DNA from: an uncultured Acidimicrobiales bacterium
Lineage (GTDB): Bacteria > Actinomycetota > Acidimicrobiia > Acidimicrobiales > SZUA-35
Assembly (NCBI GenBank): GCA_938021675.1
Contig: CALIFY010000023.1
Location: forward strand, 55,239-119,238
Direction of reading: 5' to 3'
DNA length: 64,000 nucleotides
Position numbers and translations under genes: made by a program. Every line of letters begins with the position of its first letter. The stretch's first letter is position 1. The notes beneath the pieces were generated by a model. The model had not been told where the DNA came from and did no database searches. It saw only the letters and a list, made by a program, of their open reading frames with translations. This document shows, piece by piece, positions 8,561-17,338 of the stretch.

Positions 8561-10036
8561 TCAATCGACGGTGGCTAACCCGGTGACGGCCAGCTCGGCC
8601 TTTGCGCCGACCGCTTCCGAGTCGAGAAGTCTGGCGATGCTGTCGTCGTCGACGACCCTGGCCCAGGTCCGAGCCCCGGCCGGGGTTTTTAGCGCACAAA
8701 GACCTTCGGTAGGTTCCGTTTTGTCGTGCATTACCGTGTATGCCTCGATGGTGGTCGTCCCGGCGTATGTCTCATCGACCGAGGTCGTCGGTGCTCGATC
8801 GACCTCATCCTGTACGTCGATCGAACGATGGGGCCCGGTCGGTGGTCGAGCGCTGTACATGCCAAGGGAATGTTTCGTGAGATAGCCGCCGTTGGCTGTT
8901 ACCAGCCCGAGAGTGTCGGGGTCTGCTCGGAGGGTGTCGGTCATGGCAGCGATCGAATGGGTTACGTAGTTGTTTAACGGGCCACCGGCGAACGTCAATC
9001 CACCGGTCACCGTGAGTGTGCGGTCCTGCCGGAGACCGAGGGCATCGGCGGCCACCTGGACCGCCGATGGGAAGCAGGAGTAGAGGTCGATGTGATCGAC
9101 GTCGTCCGGTCCCACCCCAACCAGGTCGTAGAGCGCCCCACCGGCAGCCGCTATGGCAGGGGAGGAGTGCAGGTCCCCCCGGTGTGACACCGCGTAGGTG
9201 TCGTGGGCGTCGGTTCCGGCCAGTGGGAACACCCATCGGTCGCGAGGCACACCGACCGATTCGGCTACCTGAACCGAACAGAGAAGCAGGGCCGCCGCCT
9301 GGTCGAGGTCCCAATTCGAATTCATCGCCTTGGTATAAGGAAAGCCAACCATCCGGTTCGTCGGCGACGGGTTCCGTATTTCGTCGACCGTCAGAGGGGT
9401 TCGCGTCCAGGCGTACTCGTTGTCGACAGCGATCCGATTGAACCGCTCCCACATCGTGGCGACGCGGTCGCGATGCTGGTCGAGAGTCTCGCCGCCGGCG
9501 GCCCGGATTGCTGACTCGAAGACCGGGTAGTAGTTGATCGGCTTGCTCATTCCCCGCATCTGTTCGAACTCTGTCGACATGGCGACGTCGTGCCCGAACC
9601 GTTCATCGGGCTCGCGTCGTTCCTGCATCACGTAGCTGACGGTATGCCCGTCCCGACGTTGCCTTCGCCGACTCCAGATCGTTTCGCCCCCGACGATCGC
9701 CGCTGCGTCGAGCTGGCCCCGTTGAATGCGTGAGGCCAAGGAGTTGACGTAGGACTGCGGGGTGTTGCCACCGATGGACGACAGCGCCGTTCTTGCGTTG
9801 GTCGATCCGACTGCGTCGACGATCAACCGGCCCGGATCGCTGTATTTCCATGCGCCGGCGACCACGCCGAGTATCCCAAGCCGGGACAAGAGGGTGTCGG
9901 CCCCCGAATCGTCGGCCGCCGCCCGGACGGCGCGGATCATCAGGGCGATGGCCTCGTCAGCGTCGGTGGGGTCGGTCGGTTGCTGGTTGATCTGGGCCAC
10001 GCCGACGATCACCGGAGTCCGAGGATCGAGTGCCAT
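8561..10036 (-). CDS. Thiolase-superfamily protein (acetyl-CoA acetyltransferase-like)
   Basis: About 491 residues, starting at ATG 10036 with M-A-L-D-P-R-T-P-V-I-V-G-V-A-Q, the usual opening of actinobacterial thiolase-like proteins; the upstream 20 codons are not conserved. The fold is recognisable from I-V-G-G-E-T, Y-S-C-F-P-S-A-V and G-G-L-T-F-A-G-G-P-L-N-N-Y. The usual early nucleophilic cysteine region is not obvious (S-S-I-G-G-N-T-P-Q-S). This subfamily, longer than biosynthetic thiolases, typically carries a C-terminal nucleic-acid-binding-like extension (T-I-E-A-Y-T-V). Substrate unknown; related proteins sit in sterol and long-chain acyl-CoA loci. Confidence 0.8.
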   Translation of the reverse strand: MALDPRTPVIVGVAQINQQPTDPTDADEAIALMIRAVRAAADDSGADTLLSRLGILGVVAGAWKYSDPGRLIVDAVGSTNARTALSSIGGNTPQSYVNSLASRIQRGQLDAAAIVGGETIWSRRRQRRDGHTVSYVMQERREPDERFGHDVAMSTEFEQMRGMSKPINYYPVFESAIRAAGGETLDQHRDRVATMWERFNRIAVDNEYAWTRTPLTVDEIRNPSPTNRMVGFPYTKAMNSNWDLDQAAALLLCSVQVAESVGVPRDRWVFPLAGTDAHDTYAVSHRGDLHSSPAIAAAGGALYDLVGVGPDDVDHIDLYSCFPSAVQVAADALGLRQDRTLTVTGGLTFAGGPLNNYVTHSIAAMTDTLRADPDTLGLVTANGGYLTKHSLGMYSARPPTGPHRSIDVQDEVDRAPTTSVDETYAGTTTIEAYTVMHDKTEPTEGLCALKTPAGARTWARVVDDDSIARLLDSEAVGAKAELAVTGLATVD

Positions 10037-10215
10037 AGTCTCAAAGTAGACACCAGGTGAGGCCGACGGCCAAAATCGGCAAACGAGCCGGGCCATCCCG
10101 AGTGATGGGGTGGGGCTCGTTTCGGGCAGATTCGCTCGGGAGTTGTCATGGGGCGGCGGGCGTGGGCAACCAGGTCGTCGGCTACCCTCGATCTGTAACG
10201 TGACCGGGAGATCAA

Positions 10216-12972
10216 GTGAAACGTCGTACCGCTTCAGCTAGCCGCGGAATGGCAGCAGCTTGGCGCGCCCATCTTGCATCGACGCCGATTGTCGTCCCAC
10301 GATGTCGCCGGGTGGACCGTAAGCCGAGGTCGAGTTCGGCGGATCGGATTGGGGGCATCGCCCGTCGATCGTTGGCCGCTCTACTCGTTGTGGTGGCGAC
10401 GATGGCCATGTTGGCCGGACCATCGATGGCTCAGGGTTTCGGGCCGACCGAGGTGCACGTGCCCGGCATCGCCATCGTGGTCGACGAGGCCGGCCCTGGC
10501 CTGGCCCCCGAAGAGTGGTCGAGCCTCATCGAGGAGTTGGGAGCGGTCGAAGGGGTGGCTCGAGCCGTCGCTGGAGACCAGCTCGATGGGGCGACCGTCA
10601 TCGCCTTGTCGCTCATCGAATCCGGACCGGAGCAGCGTCCTGTCGACAGCGTTGCGACCGAGGCCCGAGAACTCATTGCCGACGCGGTGCCTGATGCCAC
10701 GGTTGCGGTCGGTGGATCTGCACTGGTCGACACGGCTATCGAGTCCCGATTTCGGTCTGGGTTGATCGTGCTCACCGTCGTTGGAGCATTGCTCGGCCTG
10801 GCCAGCGGCGTGGTGTTTGGTCGGTGGCAGGGCGTGATCACCGGCACGACCGTCGCCATCGCTGTCCTGGTGGCCGGGGTGCTCGGCGGCCGGGTGATCG
10901 AGCCGTTCGATGGCACCTTGGCAGCCACCGTCGTGCCCGGGGCATTGGCCGGTTTAGCGATAGCACTCGTTGTTAGCCTTCGCATTCTTGTGTGGTTCCG
11001 TGGCCCGACGGGAGCCGACGGCGCCGAGATGGTCAGAGCCGCCATCGCCGACCTTGCGCCAGAACTGACCTTGACGCTCAGCGGATTGGTCGTCACGGGC
11101 TTGCTCGTCGATTTCCTGGACCCGGGGCGGACGGCGTTCCTCGTTCCCGTGGCTGGGGCGGCGGTCTCGGCGGTCATCGTGCTCGCAGTCCTACCGGCCT
11201 CGCTCGCCCTGTTGTCCGAACGACGGACGACCGCTGAGGGACCACGGGCTGATCTGCTACCCCTGTCCATCCCCGACGGTGCTGATCTTCGGTTCCTCGC
11301 CTTGGGCGCCTGTGTTGCGGCGCTCGCCGGCTTGTCACTCTTTGCCTTGGACGATCCGGCTCGCCAGTTTCTCGACCACGGAAATCTCTCCGAGAGCGAC
11401 GAAGCGGCCATCGTCGCCGACCGTTTGGAGGCCAGCGGCGACCCAACGGCGGCCATCGTCGCCGTCGCCAACGAAAACACATCACCGGCGGCCCTTGCCG
11501 ACTGGGCTCGGTTGGTAGCCGAGCGACCGGACGTTGCCTGGGTGGATACCGGGTCGTCCCGAGTGTCATCTTCCGGCCCGCAAGCCGTCTCTGTCGAGAT
11601 GCTCCTCGTGCCGCCAGACGCCGAGCGGACGGCAATGATCGTGCCGTCGGTGGCTTCGCGGTCGGTCGAGGGTCAAGGACTCGTCGATGGATTGGCGGCG
11701 GTTCGCCTGGCCGGCGGGACACCGACATTCACCGGAACCAGCGTTGATGCTTTTAACCTCGCCGGTCAAGGAAGTGTCGGCTTGGTCGCTGTGTTGTTAC
11801 TGGCGGCGATAGGTGGTCTCGCTGCTGCTGCCCTCACTCAAAGCACGACGTATGCCGCGTCTTGTGCTCTGCTTCGGCTTCTTTCCGGGGGTGCAACGCT
11901 TGGCATCTATCGGTTGATCGTCCCCGGCGCCACGATGGCTGACTCCGTGGTCGCGTTGGTGATCGTGGCCATTCCGATCGGCCTCTTCGAGTTGGAGTTC
12001 GCTCGGACGATCCTCGAAGAGGGCGGTACTCCGTATCGCTCCACCGCCTCCCGGCCCGGGGCATATCGCCGGCCTTCAATGGTGGAAGCGGGCGTTGGTT
12101 CGGAGGGTTCGAGAGATCCGAATCGAGGTCAGTTTGCTGCGCTCGGACTCGCCGGCGCCGCAATTGGCGGGTTTCTGTTGGCGTTCATCGCCCCGTTTGA
12201 TGGAGGGCCGGGGGCAGGGCTGTTCGGACTCGGTCTGATGGTCGCTGTGGTTGTCGAACTGACACTGGGTTTTCTGATCGCTCGTCCGGCGGTTCTGGCC
12301 CAGCGGGGGGCATTTCATACCGCGATCCGGCCGCTCCGGCTCGCGCTCCACGCCGACAACAGCCGGAAGGCGTCTTCCGCCGATGTCGGCGATGATCCGA
12401 CGTGGCGTCGCATCGTCGGAGATCTGTTGCAGACGGAGTTCCGTTTGCAAACCGACCCGGACGACGCCGATCTAGACACCGTCTTTTTGGCGGCGACGCC
12501 GCTCCACCGGCAGGCTGCACGCCACCAGTCCGGTCTGGCAACGGCCGGGCTTCGGGTGGCTGGGCGTTGCCCGAAGCTGCGGAGCGTTCGAACTATCAGC
12601 GGACGGACCCAGACGACGTTGGCTATTACGGTTGACCACCCGGAGCGCCAGCTGGTCGATGGTGACGGGCTGGTGGTCGGCCTTCGGCGACCGGAACGCC
12701 GATCCGGTGTCCTTTGGCTAGCCGACGCGGTCGACGGTTCGTATCGGATCGCCGAGTCGATCGAGCTTGGGTCTGTCCCGCTCGACACCGACGCCGATGA
12801 CGACGTCATCGATCTTGGATGGCTCGACACCGGTCCCGACGACGTCGATGGGTCTTCCGATGGAGTTGGTGACGGTTCGGCGCCTAACATCAGGTCAGCC
12901 GATGACCCGTCGATAGAATTGGGCACACGGAAGAAACGTGTGAACGAGGCCGTAGATCGGCCATCCCGCTAG
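10216..12972 (+). CDS. Large MMPL/RND-like membrane protein
   Basis: A 918-residue membrane protein from GTG 10216; GGGAG five nt upstream supports it. A basic N-terminus precedes a hydrophobic signal or anchor (about 55-75). There is an extracytoplasmic segment with paired Val/Glu/Asp-rich strands, a first cluster of membrane helices (about 180-350), a second soluble segment (about 385-525) starting D-D-P-A-R-Q-F-L, and a second helix cluster (about 530-720). A cytosolic tail of about 200 residues is acidic at its end. The duplicated soluble-plus-helices plan is that of MMPL/RND transporters, though no proton-relay Asp motif is obvious. It may move lipids, or be an accessory protein; substrate unknown. 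Confidence 0.7.
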   Translation: MKRRTASASRGMAAAWRAHLASTPIVVPRCRRVDRKPRSSSADRIGGIARRSLAALLVVVATMAMLAGPSMAQGFGPTEVHVPGIAIVVDEAGPGLAPEEWSSLIEELGAVEGVARAVAGDQLDGATVIALSLIESGPEQRPVDSVATEARELIADAVPDATVAVGGSALVDTAIESRFRSGLIVLTVVGALLGLASGVVFGRWQGVITGTTVAIAVLVAGVLGGRVIEPFDGTLAATVVPGALAGLAIALVVSLRILVWFRGPTGADGAEMVRAAIADLAPELTLTLSGLVVTGLLVDFLDPGRTAFLVPVAGAAVSAVIVLAVLPASLALLSERRTTAEGPRADLLPLSIPDGADLRFLALGACVAALAGLSLFALDDPARQFLDHGNLSESDEAAIVADRLEASGDPTAAIVAVANENTSPAALADWARLVAERPDVAWVDTGSSRVSSSGPQAVSVEMLLVPPDAERTAMIVPSVASRSVEGQGLVDGLAAVRLAGGTPTFTGTSVDAFNLAGQGSVGLVAVLLLAAIGGLAAAALTQSTTYAASCALLRLLSGGATLGIYRLIVPGATMADSVVALVIVAIPIGLFELEFARTILEEGGTPYRSTASRPGAYRRPSMVEAGVGSEGSRDPNRGQFAALGLAGAAIGGFLLAFIAPFDGGPGAGLFGLGLMVAVVVELTLGFLIARPAVLAQRGAFHTAIRPLRLALHADNSRKASSADVGDDPTWRRIVGDLLQTEFRLQTDPDDADLDTVFLAATPLHRQAARHQSGLATAGLRVAGRCPKLRSVRTISGRTQTTLAITVDHPERQLVDGDGLVVGLRRPERRSGVLWLADAVDGSYRIAESIELGSVPLDTDADDDVIDLGWLDTGPDDVDGSSDGVGDGSAPNIRSADDPSIELGTRKKRVNEAVDRPSR

Positions 12973-13005
12973 GTCGCACTGTCGCGACCCGTTTTTCGTG
13001 GGTCA

Positions 13006-13020
13006 ACGCCCGTTGGGCGT
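13006..13020 (+). terminator. Short strong hairpin ahead of the CBS gene
   Basis: ACGCCC, GTT, GGGCGT form a perfect 6-bp GC-rich stem with a 3-nt loop. It sits 34 bp after the MMPL-like stop codon and 38 bp before the CBS start. A looser pair GACCC/GGGTC lies just upstream. There is no T-run, so it could terminate the MMPL transcript or act in the CBS leader. Confidence 0.35.
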
Positions 13021-13058
13021 CCTACTCCCGACGACGGTGGCAGTGGTCAGGAGGAACG

Positions 13059-14465
13059 ATGGAAATCGCTGATTCGGTCTTGGAGCTGATCGGTAACACA
13101 CCGATGGTTCGATTGAAACAGGTCACAGACGGGATTTCCTGCCCGGTGGTGGCCAAGGTTGAGATCAGCAATCCGGGCGGCAGTTCAAAGGATCGCCCCG
13201 CTCTCAGCATGATCAACGCAGCCGAGCGCGATGGGCTGCTCAAGCCGGGCGGGACGATCATCGAGCCGACGTCGGGAAATACCGGGGTCGGTCTGGCGAT
13301 CGTGGCCGCCCAGCGCGGCTACAACTGCATTTTCGTCGTGACCGACAAGGTGGCACCGGAAAAAATCGACCTGCTCCGGGCATACGGCGCCGAAGTAGTG
13401 GTCTGCCCGGTCGCTGTGCCGCCGGAAGATCCCGCGTCCTACTATTCGACTGCTGAGCGGCTGGTAGACGAAACACCAAACGCCTATCGACCGAACCAAT
13501 ACGCTAACCCATCAAACCCTCAAGCCCATTTCGAGACGACCGGGCCAGAAATCTGGCGCCAAACCGAGGGACGGATCACCCACTTTGTTGCTGGCGCCGG
13601 TACCGGGGGCACGCTCACCGGCGTCGGACGGTACCTGAAATCTCAAAATCCGAATGTCCAGGTGGTGGCCGCCGACCCCGAGGGTTCGGTGTACTCCGGG
13701 GGCTCGGGCCGACCGTATCTCGTCGAAGGGGTTGGCGAAGATTTCTGGCCGACGACCTACGACCCGTCGATAGTGGACCGAGTCATCCCCATTTCTGATC
13801 AGGACTCGTTCCTCACCGCTCGTCGAGTGTCCGAGCACGAGGGTCTGTTGATTGGTGGTTCATGCGGAACAGCGGTTGCTGCGTCGCTCCAACTTGCGGC
13901 GGAACTGACCGCTGATGACCTTGTGGTGGTGCTCATTCCCGACTCGGGCCGCGGGTACTTAAGCCGTGTGTTCAACAATGAGTGGATGGCCGGGTACGGG
14001 TTCTTGACATCGGACGGGCCGACGGTAGCCGACGTGCTGCGGGCGAAAGATGATGATGTGCCTCGAATGGTCTATGTGCAGCCGGGGGATAGTGTCCGAA
14101 ACGCCGTCGGGTTGATGCACGAGCACGATGTATCGCAGCTGCCGGTAGCGAAGGGTGAGATGCCGCTGGCTGCGGCCGAGGTGATGGGTTCTATCGACGA
14201 GCTGCGGATTATGGAATCTGCGTTCGGCGAGAGTTCGGTCCTCGATCGGTCGGTAGAAGACGTGATGAGTCCGAAGATGCCGACGATCGGCATCGGTCAG
14301 TCGGTGGAGTTGGCAGTCCAGCTCCTCGATTTGGCCCCGGCACTCCTCGTACTCGACGGTGGTCGGCCAAGAACCGTGGTGGCCAGGGCCGATCTTTTGT
14401 CGTTTTTGTCGACCGACTCGCCAATCCCACCCGCAACATCGGCCACCGCCGGAGGCGCAAAATGA
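13059..14465 (+). CDS. cbs: Cystathionine beta-synthase with C-terminal CBS (Bateman) module
   Basis: A PLP enzyme joining serine and homocysteine into cystathionine. AGGAGG stands 4 nt before ATG 13059. Residues 1-315 form the catalytic fold: I-G-N-T-P-M-V-R, the PLP lysine in G-G-S-S-K-D-R-P (K44), T-S-G-N-T-G-V-G (carboxylate and phosphate loop) and G-T-G-G-T-L-T-G. Residues about 330-455 contain two CBS repeats, which in other proteins bind adenosyl ligands such as SAM. Full length (468) matches heme-less bacterial CBS. It overlaps the next gene by ATGA (14462-14465), so the two transsulfuration enzymes are translationally coupled. Confidence 0.93.
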   Translation: MEIADSVLELIGNTPMVRLKQVTDGISCPVVAKVEISNPGGSSKDRPALSMINAAERDGLLKPGGTIIEPTSGNTGVGLAIVAAQRGYNCIFVVTDKVAPEKIDLLRAYGAEVVVCPVAVPPEDPASYYSTAERLVDETPNAYRPNQYANPSNPQAHFETTGPEIWRQTEGRITHFVAGAGTGGTLTGVGRYLKSQNPNVQVVAADPEGSVYSGGSGRPYLVEGVGEDFWPTTYDPSIVDRVIPISDQDSFLTARRVSEHEGLLIGGSCGTAVAASLQLAAELTADDLVVVLIPDSGRGYLSRVFNNEWMAGYGFLTSDGPTVADVLRAKDDDVPRMVYVQPGDSVRNAVGLMHEHDVSQLPVAKGEMPLAAAEVMGSIDELRIMESAFGESSVLDRSVEDVMSPKMPTIGIGQSVELAVQLLDLAPALLVLDGGRPRTVVARADLLSFLSTDSPIPPATSATAGGAK

Positions 14466-15625
14466 CAGAGACCGAGCATGACCAAACCCAATGGGGATTC
14501 TCTACCCGGGCCATCCACGTAGGCCAAGATCCCGAGCCGACGACCGGCGCGGTCACCGTCCCGGTATTTCAGACCTCTACCTTCGCTCAAGATGCGGTCG
14601 GAAAACACTCTGGGTACGAGTACGCCCGGACGGGCAACCCGACTCGTACGGCGCTGCAAACCGCTCTCGCCTCTCTGGAAGGAGCGGCCTACGGGACATC
14701 GTTTGCCAGTGGTTTGGCCGCAGAGGACGCTATCCTGCGCCTGCTCGAGCCGGGCGACCACGTGGTCCTCGGCAACGACGCCTACGGCGGAACGTTTCGG
14801 CTGATCTCCAAGGTCTTTGGCCGGGTGGGGATTACGTGGTCTGCCCACGATCTCACCGATCCCGGGGAGCTCGATCAGAACTGGCCGGATGCAACCAAGT
14901 TGGTCTGGGTAGAGACGCCGACCAATCCGCTGCTCACGGTGGTCGACATCGGGGCCGTCGCCTCGGTGGTAGCGAAACGGGCCGAGACCAGGCTTGTCGT
15001 CGATAACACCTTCGCGACCCCATACCTCCAGCAGCCGTTGAGTCATGGGGCCGACATCGTGATTCATTCCACGACCAAGTACCTAGGGGGCCACTCCGAT
15101 GTCGTCGGCGGGTTTGTTGCCACCAACGAGAGCGAGGTCAACGACCATCTGGCCTTCATTCAGAACGCGGTGGGTGCGGTGCCCGCTCCCTGGGATTGCT
15201 ACCTGACGCTTCGAGGGGCGAAGACCCTCGGCGTACGGATGGATCGGCACAACGAAAACGCGTCTCGGGTCGTCGAGCTGTTGGTCGAACACCCGAAGGT
15301 CACCACCGTGCTCTGGCCCGGGTTGGTCGATCATCCAGGGCACGAGGCAGCGACGAAGCAGATGCGAGGTTTTGGAGGCATGGTCAGCTTCCGGCTCGGC
15401 AATCGGGACGCCGCGGTGCGGGTGACCGAAGCCACGGAACTCTTCATCCTCGCTGAGTCCCTTGGCGCCGTTGAATCGCTCATCGAGCACCCGGGGGCCA
15501 TGACCCACCTTTCGGCGGCCGGATCGCCACTTGAGGTTCCCGACGATCTCGTACGGCTTTCGATCGGTATCGAGGATGTCTCCGACCTGCTAGCCGACCT
15601 CTCACAGGCCCTCGACGCGGCCTAG
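14462..15625 (+). CDS. metB: Cystathionine gamma-synthase/lyase family PLP enzyme
   Basis: About 387 residues of the Cys/Met-metabolism PLP family. Motifs: F-S-T-R-A-I-H-V-G at the start, Y-E-Y-A-R-T-G-N-P-T-R (phosphate-binding Tyr/Arg), F-A-S-G-L-A-A, V-V-D-N-T-F-A-T-P-Y, and the PLP-lysine region H-S-T-T-K-Y-L-G-G-H-S-D. The family includes both synthase (MetB) and lyase (Cth) forms, which sequence reading alone cannot separate. Coupling to cystathionine beta-synthase would favour a lyase completing homocysteine-to-cysteine conversion; the sequence is equally MetB-like. The ATG overlaps the CBS stop. Confidence 0.9.
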   Translation: MTETEHDQTQWGFSTRAIHVGQDPEPTTGAVTVPVFQTSTFAQDAVGKHSGYEYARTGNPTRTALQTALASLEGAAYGTSFASGLAAEDAILRLLEPGDHVVLGNDAYGGTFRLISKVFGRVGITWSAHDLTDPGELDQNWPDATKLVWVETPTNPLLTVVDIGAVASVVAKRAETRLVVDNTFATPYLQQPLSHGADIVIHSTTKYLGGHSDVVGGFVATNESEVNDHLAFIQNAVGAVPAPWDCYLTLRGAKTLGVRMDRHNENASRVVELLVEHPKVTTVLWPGLVDHPGHEAATKQMRGFGGMVSFRLGNRDAAVRVTEATELFILAESLGAVESLIEHPGAMTHLSAAGSPLEVPDDLVRLSIGIEDVSDLLADLSQALDAA

Positions 15626-15656
15626 CCAGAGTCGGCGGTGATTTAAGACAGGGTTC

Positions 15657-15680
15657 GGGACAGAATGCGGGACAGAATGC
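15657..15680 (+). repeat. 12-bp perfect tandem duplication
   Basis: GGGACAGAATGC occurs twice back to back (15657-15668 and 15669-15680), between metB and the hydroxyacid dehydrogenase. A partial GGG unit follows. It lies in the likely promoter or leader of the dehydrogenase. Confidence 0.8.
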
Positions 15681-15711
15681 GGGGAGTCGTAACGAAAGGG
15701 TGTTGGAAACG

Positions 15712-16629
15712 ATGACGTCCAGAATCGCCGTCGAGCCGAAGTCCGGTCGGTTCGAATCGCTTGAACGTGCGGTGAGAGATGGTGGCGGCGTCGTGGCAGA
15801 CGTCGGATCGGCCGAGGCACTGGTATGGGCCGATCCGTATCAGCCCAATCTGCTTCCTGAGCTTCTCGCTGTTCATCCCGAGATTTCCTGGGTTGCGCTT
15901 CCCTTCGCTGGGATCGAGCCGTACGTTCCGTACCTTGACGGTGACCGGACCTGGACCTGTGCCAGGGGTGTCTATGCCAGACCGGTGGCTGAACACGCAC
16001 TCACGCTGGGCCTGGCCGGATTGCGCGGTCTCGCTTCCTATGCCCGGGCATCGGCTTGGGAGGCTCCACAGGGGCGAAATCTGGTCGACGGCAAAGTGAC
16101 GATCTTTGGCGCAGGAGGCATCACTCGGGAACTGATCCGGCTACTCGGTGGGTTTGACTGTGAGATTGTGGTGGTCCGCCGCAATGCCGCGGTGCCGGTG
16201 CCTGGGTCCGACCGCACGGTGTCACTCGACGGCCGGCTTGAGGCGCTCGAGGGTGCCGATCTCGTGGTGTTGGCCTTGGCCTTGACCGATGAGACGACCG
16301 GCGTGATCGGAGCTGCGGAGCTGGCAGCTATGCCGTCCCACGGATGGTTGGTAAACGTCGCCCGAGGTGGTCACGTCGACACCGATGCCCTCATCGCCGC
16401 ACTCGATGGTGACCAACTGGCTGGTGCCTGCCTCGATGTCACCGATCCCGAGCCGTTGCCGGTTGGGCACGAGCTTTGGTCGCACCGGCGGGTCATCGTG
16501 ACGCCTCACGTTGGAAACACTCCGGAGATGGGCGTCCCGCTTCTGGAGACCCACATTCGGCAAAACGTCGAACGGTTCATCGGTGGGAAGAATTTGGAAG
16601 GCGTAATCGATGTCGATGCCGGCTACTAG
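15712..16629 (+). CDS. D-isomer-specific 2-hydroxyacid dehydrogenase
   Basis: About 305 residues. It would interconvert a 2-hydroxyacid and its 2-oxoacid with NAD(P)H. The Rossmann motif is G-A-G-G-I-T (133-138). The catalytic triad is visible as R218 (N-V-A-R-G-G), E247 (D-P-E-P-L) and H266 (T-P-H-V-G-N). The substrate-binding half is short and atypical (W-V-A-L-P-F-A-G-I-E). Starts at GTG 15700 or ATG 15712 are both possible; neither has a strong ribosome binding site. The specific substrate (glyoxylate, phosphoglycerate, other) cannot be told. Confidence 0.85.
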   Translation: MTSRIAVEPKSGRFESLERAVRDGGGVVADVGSAEALVWADPYQPNLLPELLAVHPEISWVALPFAGIEPYVPYLDGDRTWTCARGVYARPVAEHALTLGLAGLRGLASYARASAWEAPQGRNLVDGKVTIFGAGGITRELIRLLGGFDCEIVVVRRNAAVPVPGSDRTVSLDGRLEALEGADLVVLALALTDETTGVIGAAELAAMPSHGWLVNVARGGHVDTDALIAALDGDQLAGACLDVTDPEPLPVGHELWSHRRVIVTPHVGNTPEMGVPLLETHIRQNVERFIGGKNLEGVIDVDAGY

Positions 16630-16714
16630 GCCGTTCCGCCGCTAGCTGCCTGCATCGACCGCCACCGGTTGATGGCCGAGATCTGGAGCGGTGACATTTG
16701 GTGCTCGATTGGTG

Positions 16715-16725
16715 ACCCCTGGGGT
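16715..16725. promoter_or_regulatory. Palindrome upstream of sodN
   Basis: ACCCC-T-GGGGT is a perfect palindrome 50 bp before the sodN ATG. Its position suits an operator, for example for a nickel-responsive regulator of sodN, but I do not recognise it as a known box. Confidence 0.25.
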
Positions 16726-16774
16726 ACGCTGCGATGCAGTTCGACATAGTCTCAATGGTTCCGAGGAGGATTCC

Positions 16775-17233
16775 ATGTCAGTCACGTCTCGTTTGCTCCG
16801 CCGCCTCGATGCTGTCCGGCCGGCGCCGGTGGCGTCCGCTCATTGTGACGGACCGTGTGGTGTGTACGATCCGGCGAGTGCTCGAATCGCCGCTGAGGCG
16901 GTGCTCTCGATGACCAAGAAGTTGCTCGACATCGACATGTCGGCTGATGGCGCCCACAACACCTACATCCGGTTTGTCGCCATCAAAGAGGAGCAGGCCG
17001 AGCTCACAAAGCGCGAGCTGAACATCCTGTGGCACGATTACTTCAAGCCAGAGCATCTTGAGCAGTTCCCGGATCTCCACACGACGTTCTGGAATGCGGC
17101 CAAACAGGCATCGGCTTGCAAGACGTCCCTGAGTCTTGACGCGGCGAACGAGCTGATGTCCCAAATCGAGGCCATTCACAACATGTTCTGGCAAAGCAAG
17201 GGTCGCGACGTCACGTGGTATACCGCCAGCTGA
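16775..17233 (+). CDS. sodN: Nickel superoxide dismutase
   Basis: NiSOD dismutes superoxide to peroxide and oxygen. The ATG at 16775 follows GAGGAGG at a 6-nt spacing; earlier in-frame codons are not conserved. A 22-residue propeptide precedes H23-C-D-G-P-C28-G-V-Y31. After cleavage before the histidine, its amino group, His side chain, Cys2 and Cys6 form the nickel hook. The mature chain of about 130 residues, with the helical bundle pattern I-K-E-E-Q-A-E-L-T-K-R-E and the N-M-F-W-Q-S-K end, fits the family. The maturation protease sodX lies downstream, separated by a dioxygenase gene. Confidence 0.95.
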   Translation: MSVTSRLLRRLDAVRPAPVASAHCDGPCGVYDPASARIAAEAVLSMTKKLLDIDMSADGAHNTYIRFVAIKEEQAELTKRELNILWHDYFKPEHLEQFPDLHTTFWNAAKQASACKTSLSLDAANELMSQIEAIHNMFWQSKGRDVTWYTAS

Positions 17234-17271
17234 GTTGGCGGCAGGTATATCGCCAGCTGAGTTGGCGGCGA
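17218..17271 (+). repeat. 27-bp tandem duplication with hairpin across the sodN stop
   Basis: Two nearly identical 27-bp units (17218-17244 and 17245-17271) cover the last codons, the stop and the sequence after it. Each unit contains CCGCCA/TGGCGG or its shortened form around GCTGAGT, so the duplication doubles a stem-loop; the stop codon lies in the first loop. A degenerate third ACCGCC...GGCGGT pair follows at 17303-17331. Likely an attenuator or terminator array between sodN and the downstream genes. Confidence 0.75.
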
Positions 17272-17338
17272 GTTAGTTGTCAGCTGACCCGGCGGCGGGT
17301 GTACCGCCGGTCGGGTTGGCTGGTCGGCGGTTGTGTCG

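Noticed and set aside
10431..11480. 349-codon minus-strand frame opposite the MMPL-like gene
   Set aside because: Ser/Thr/Ala/Pro-rich composition typical of a reverse-strand shadow; the sense gene has membrane helices and a ribosome binding site.
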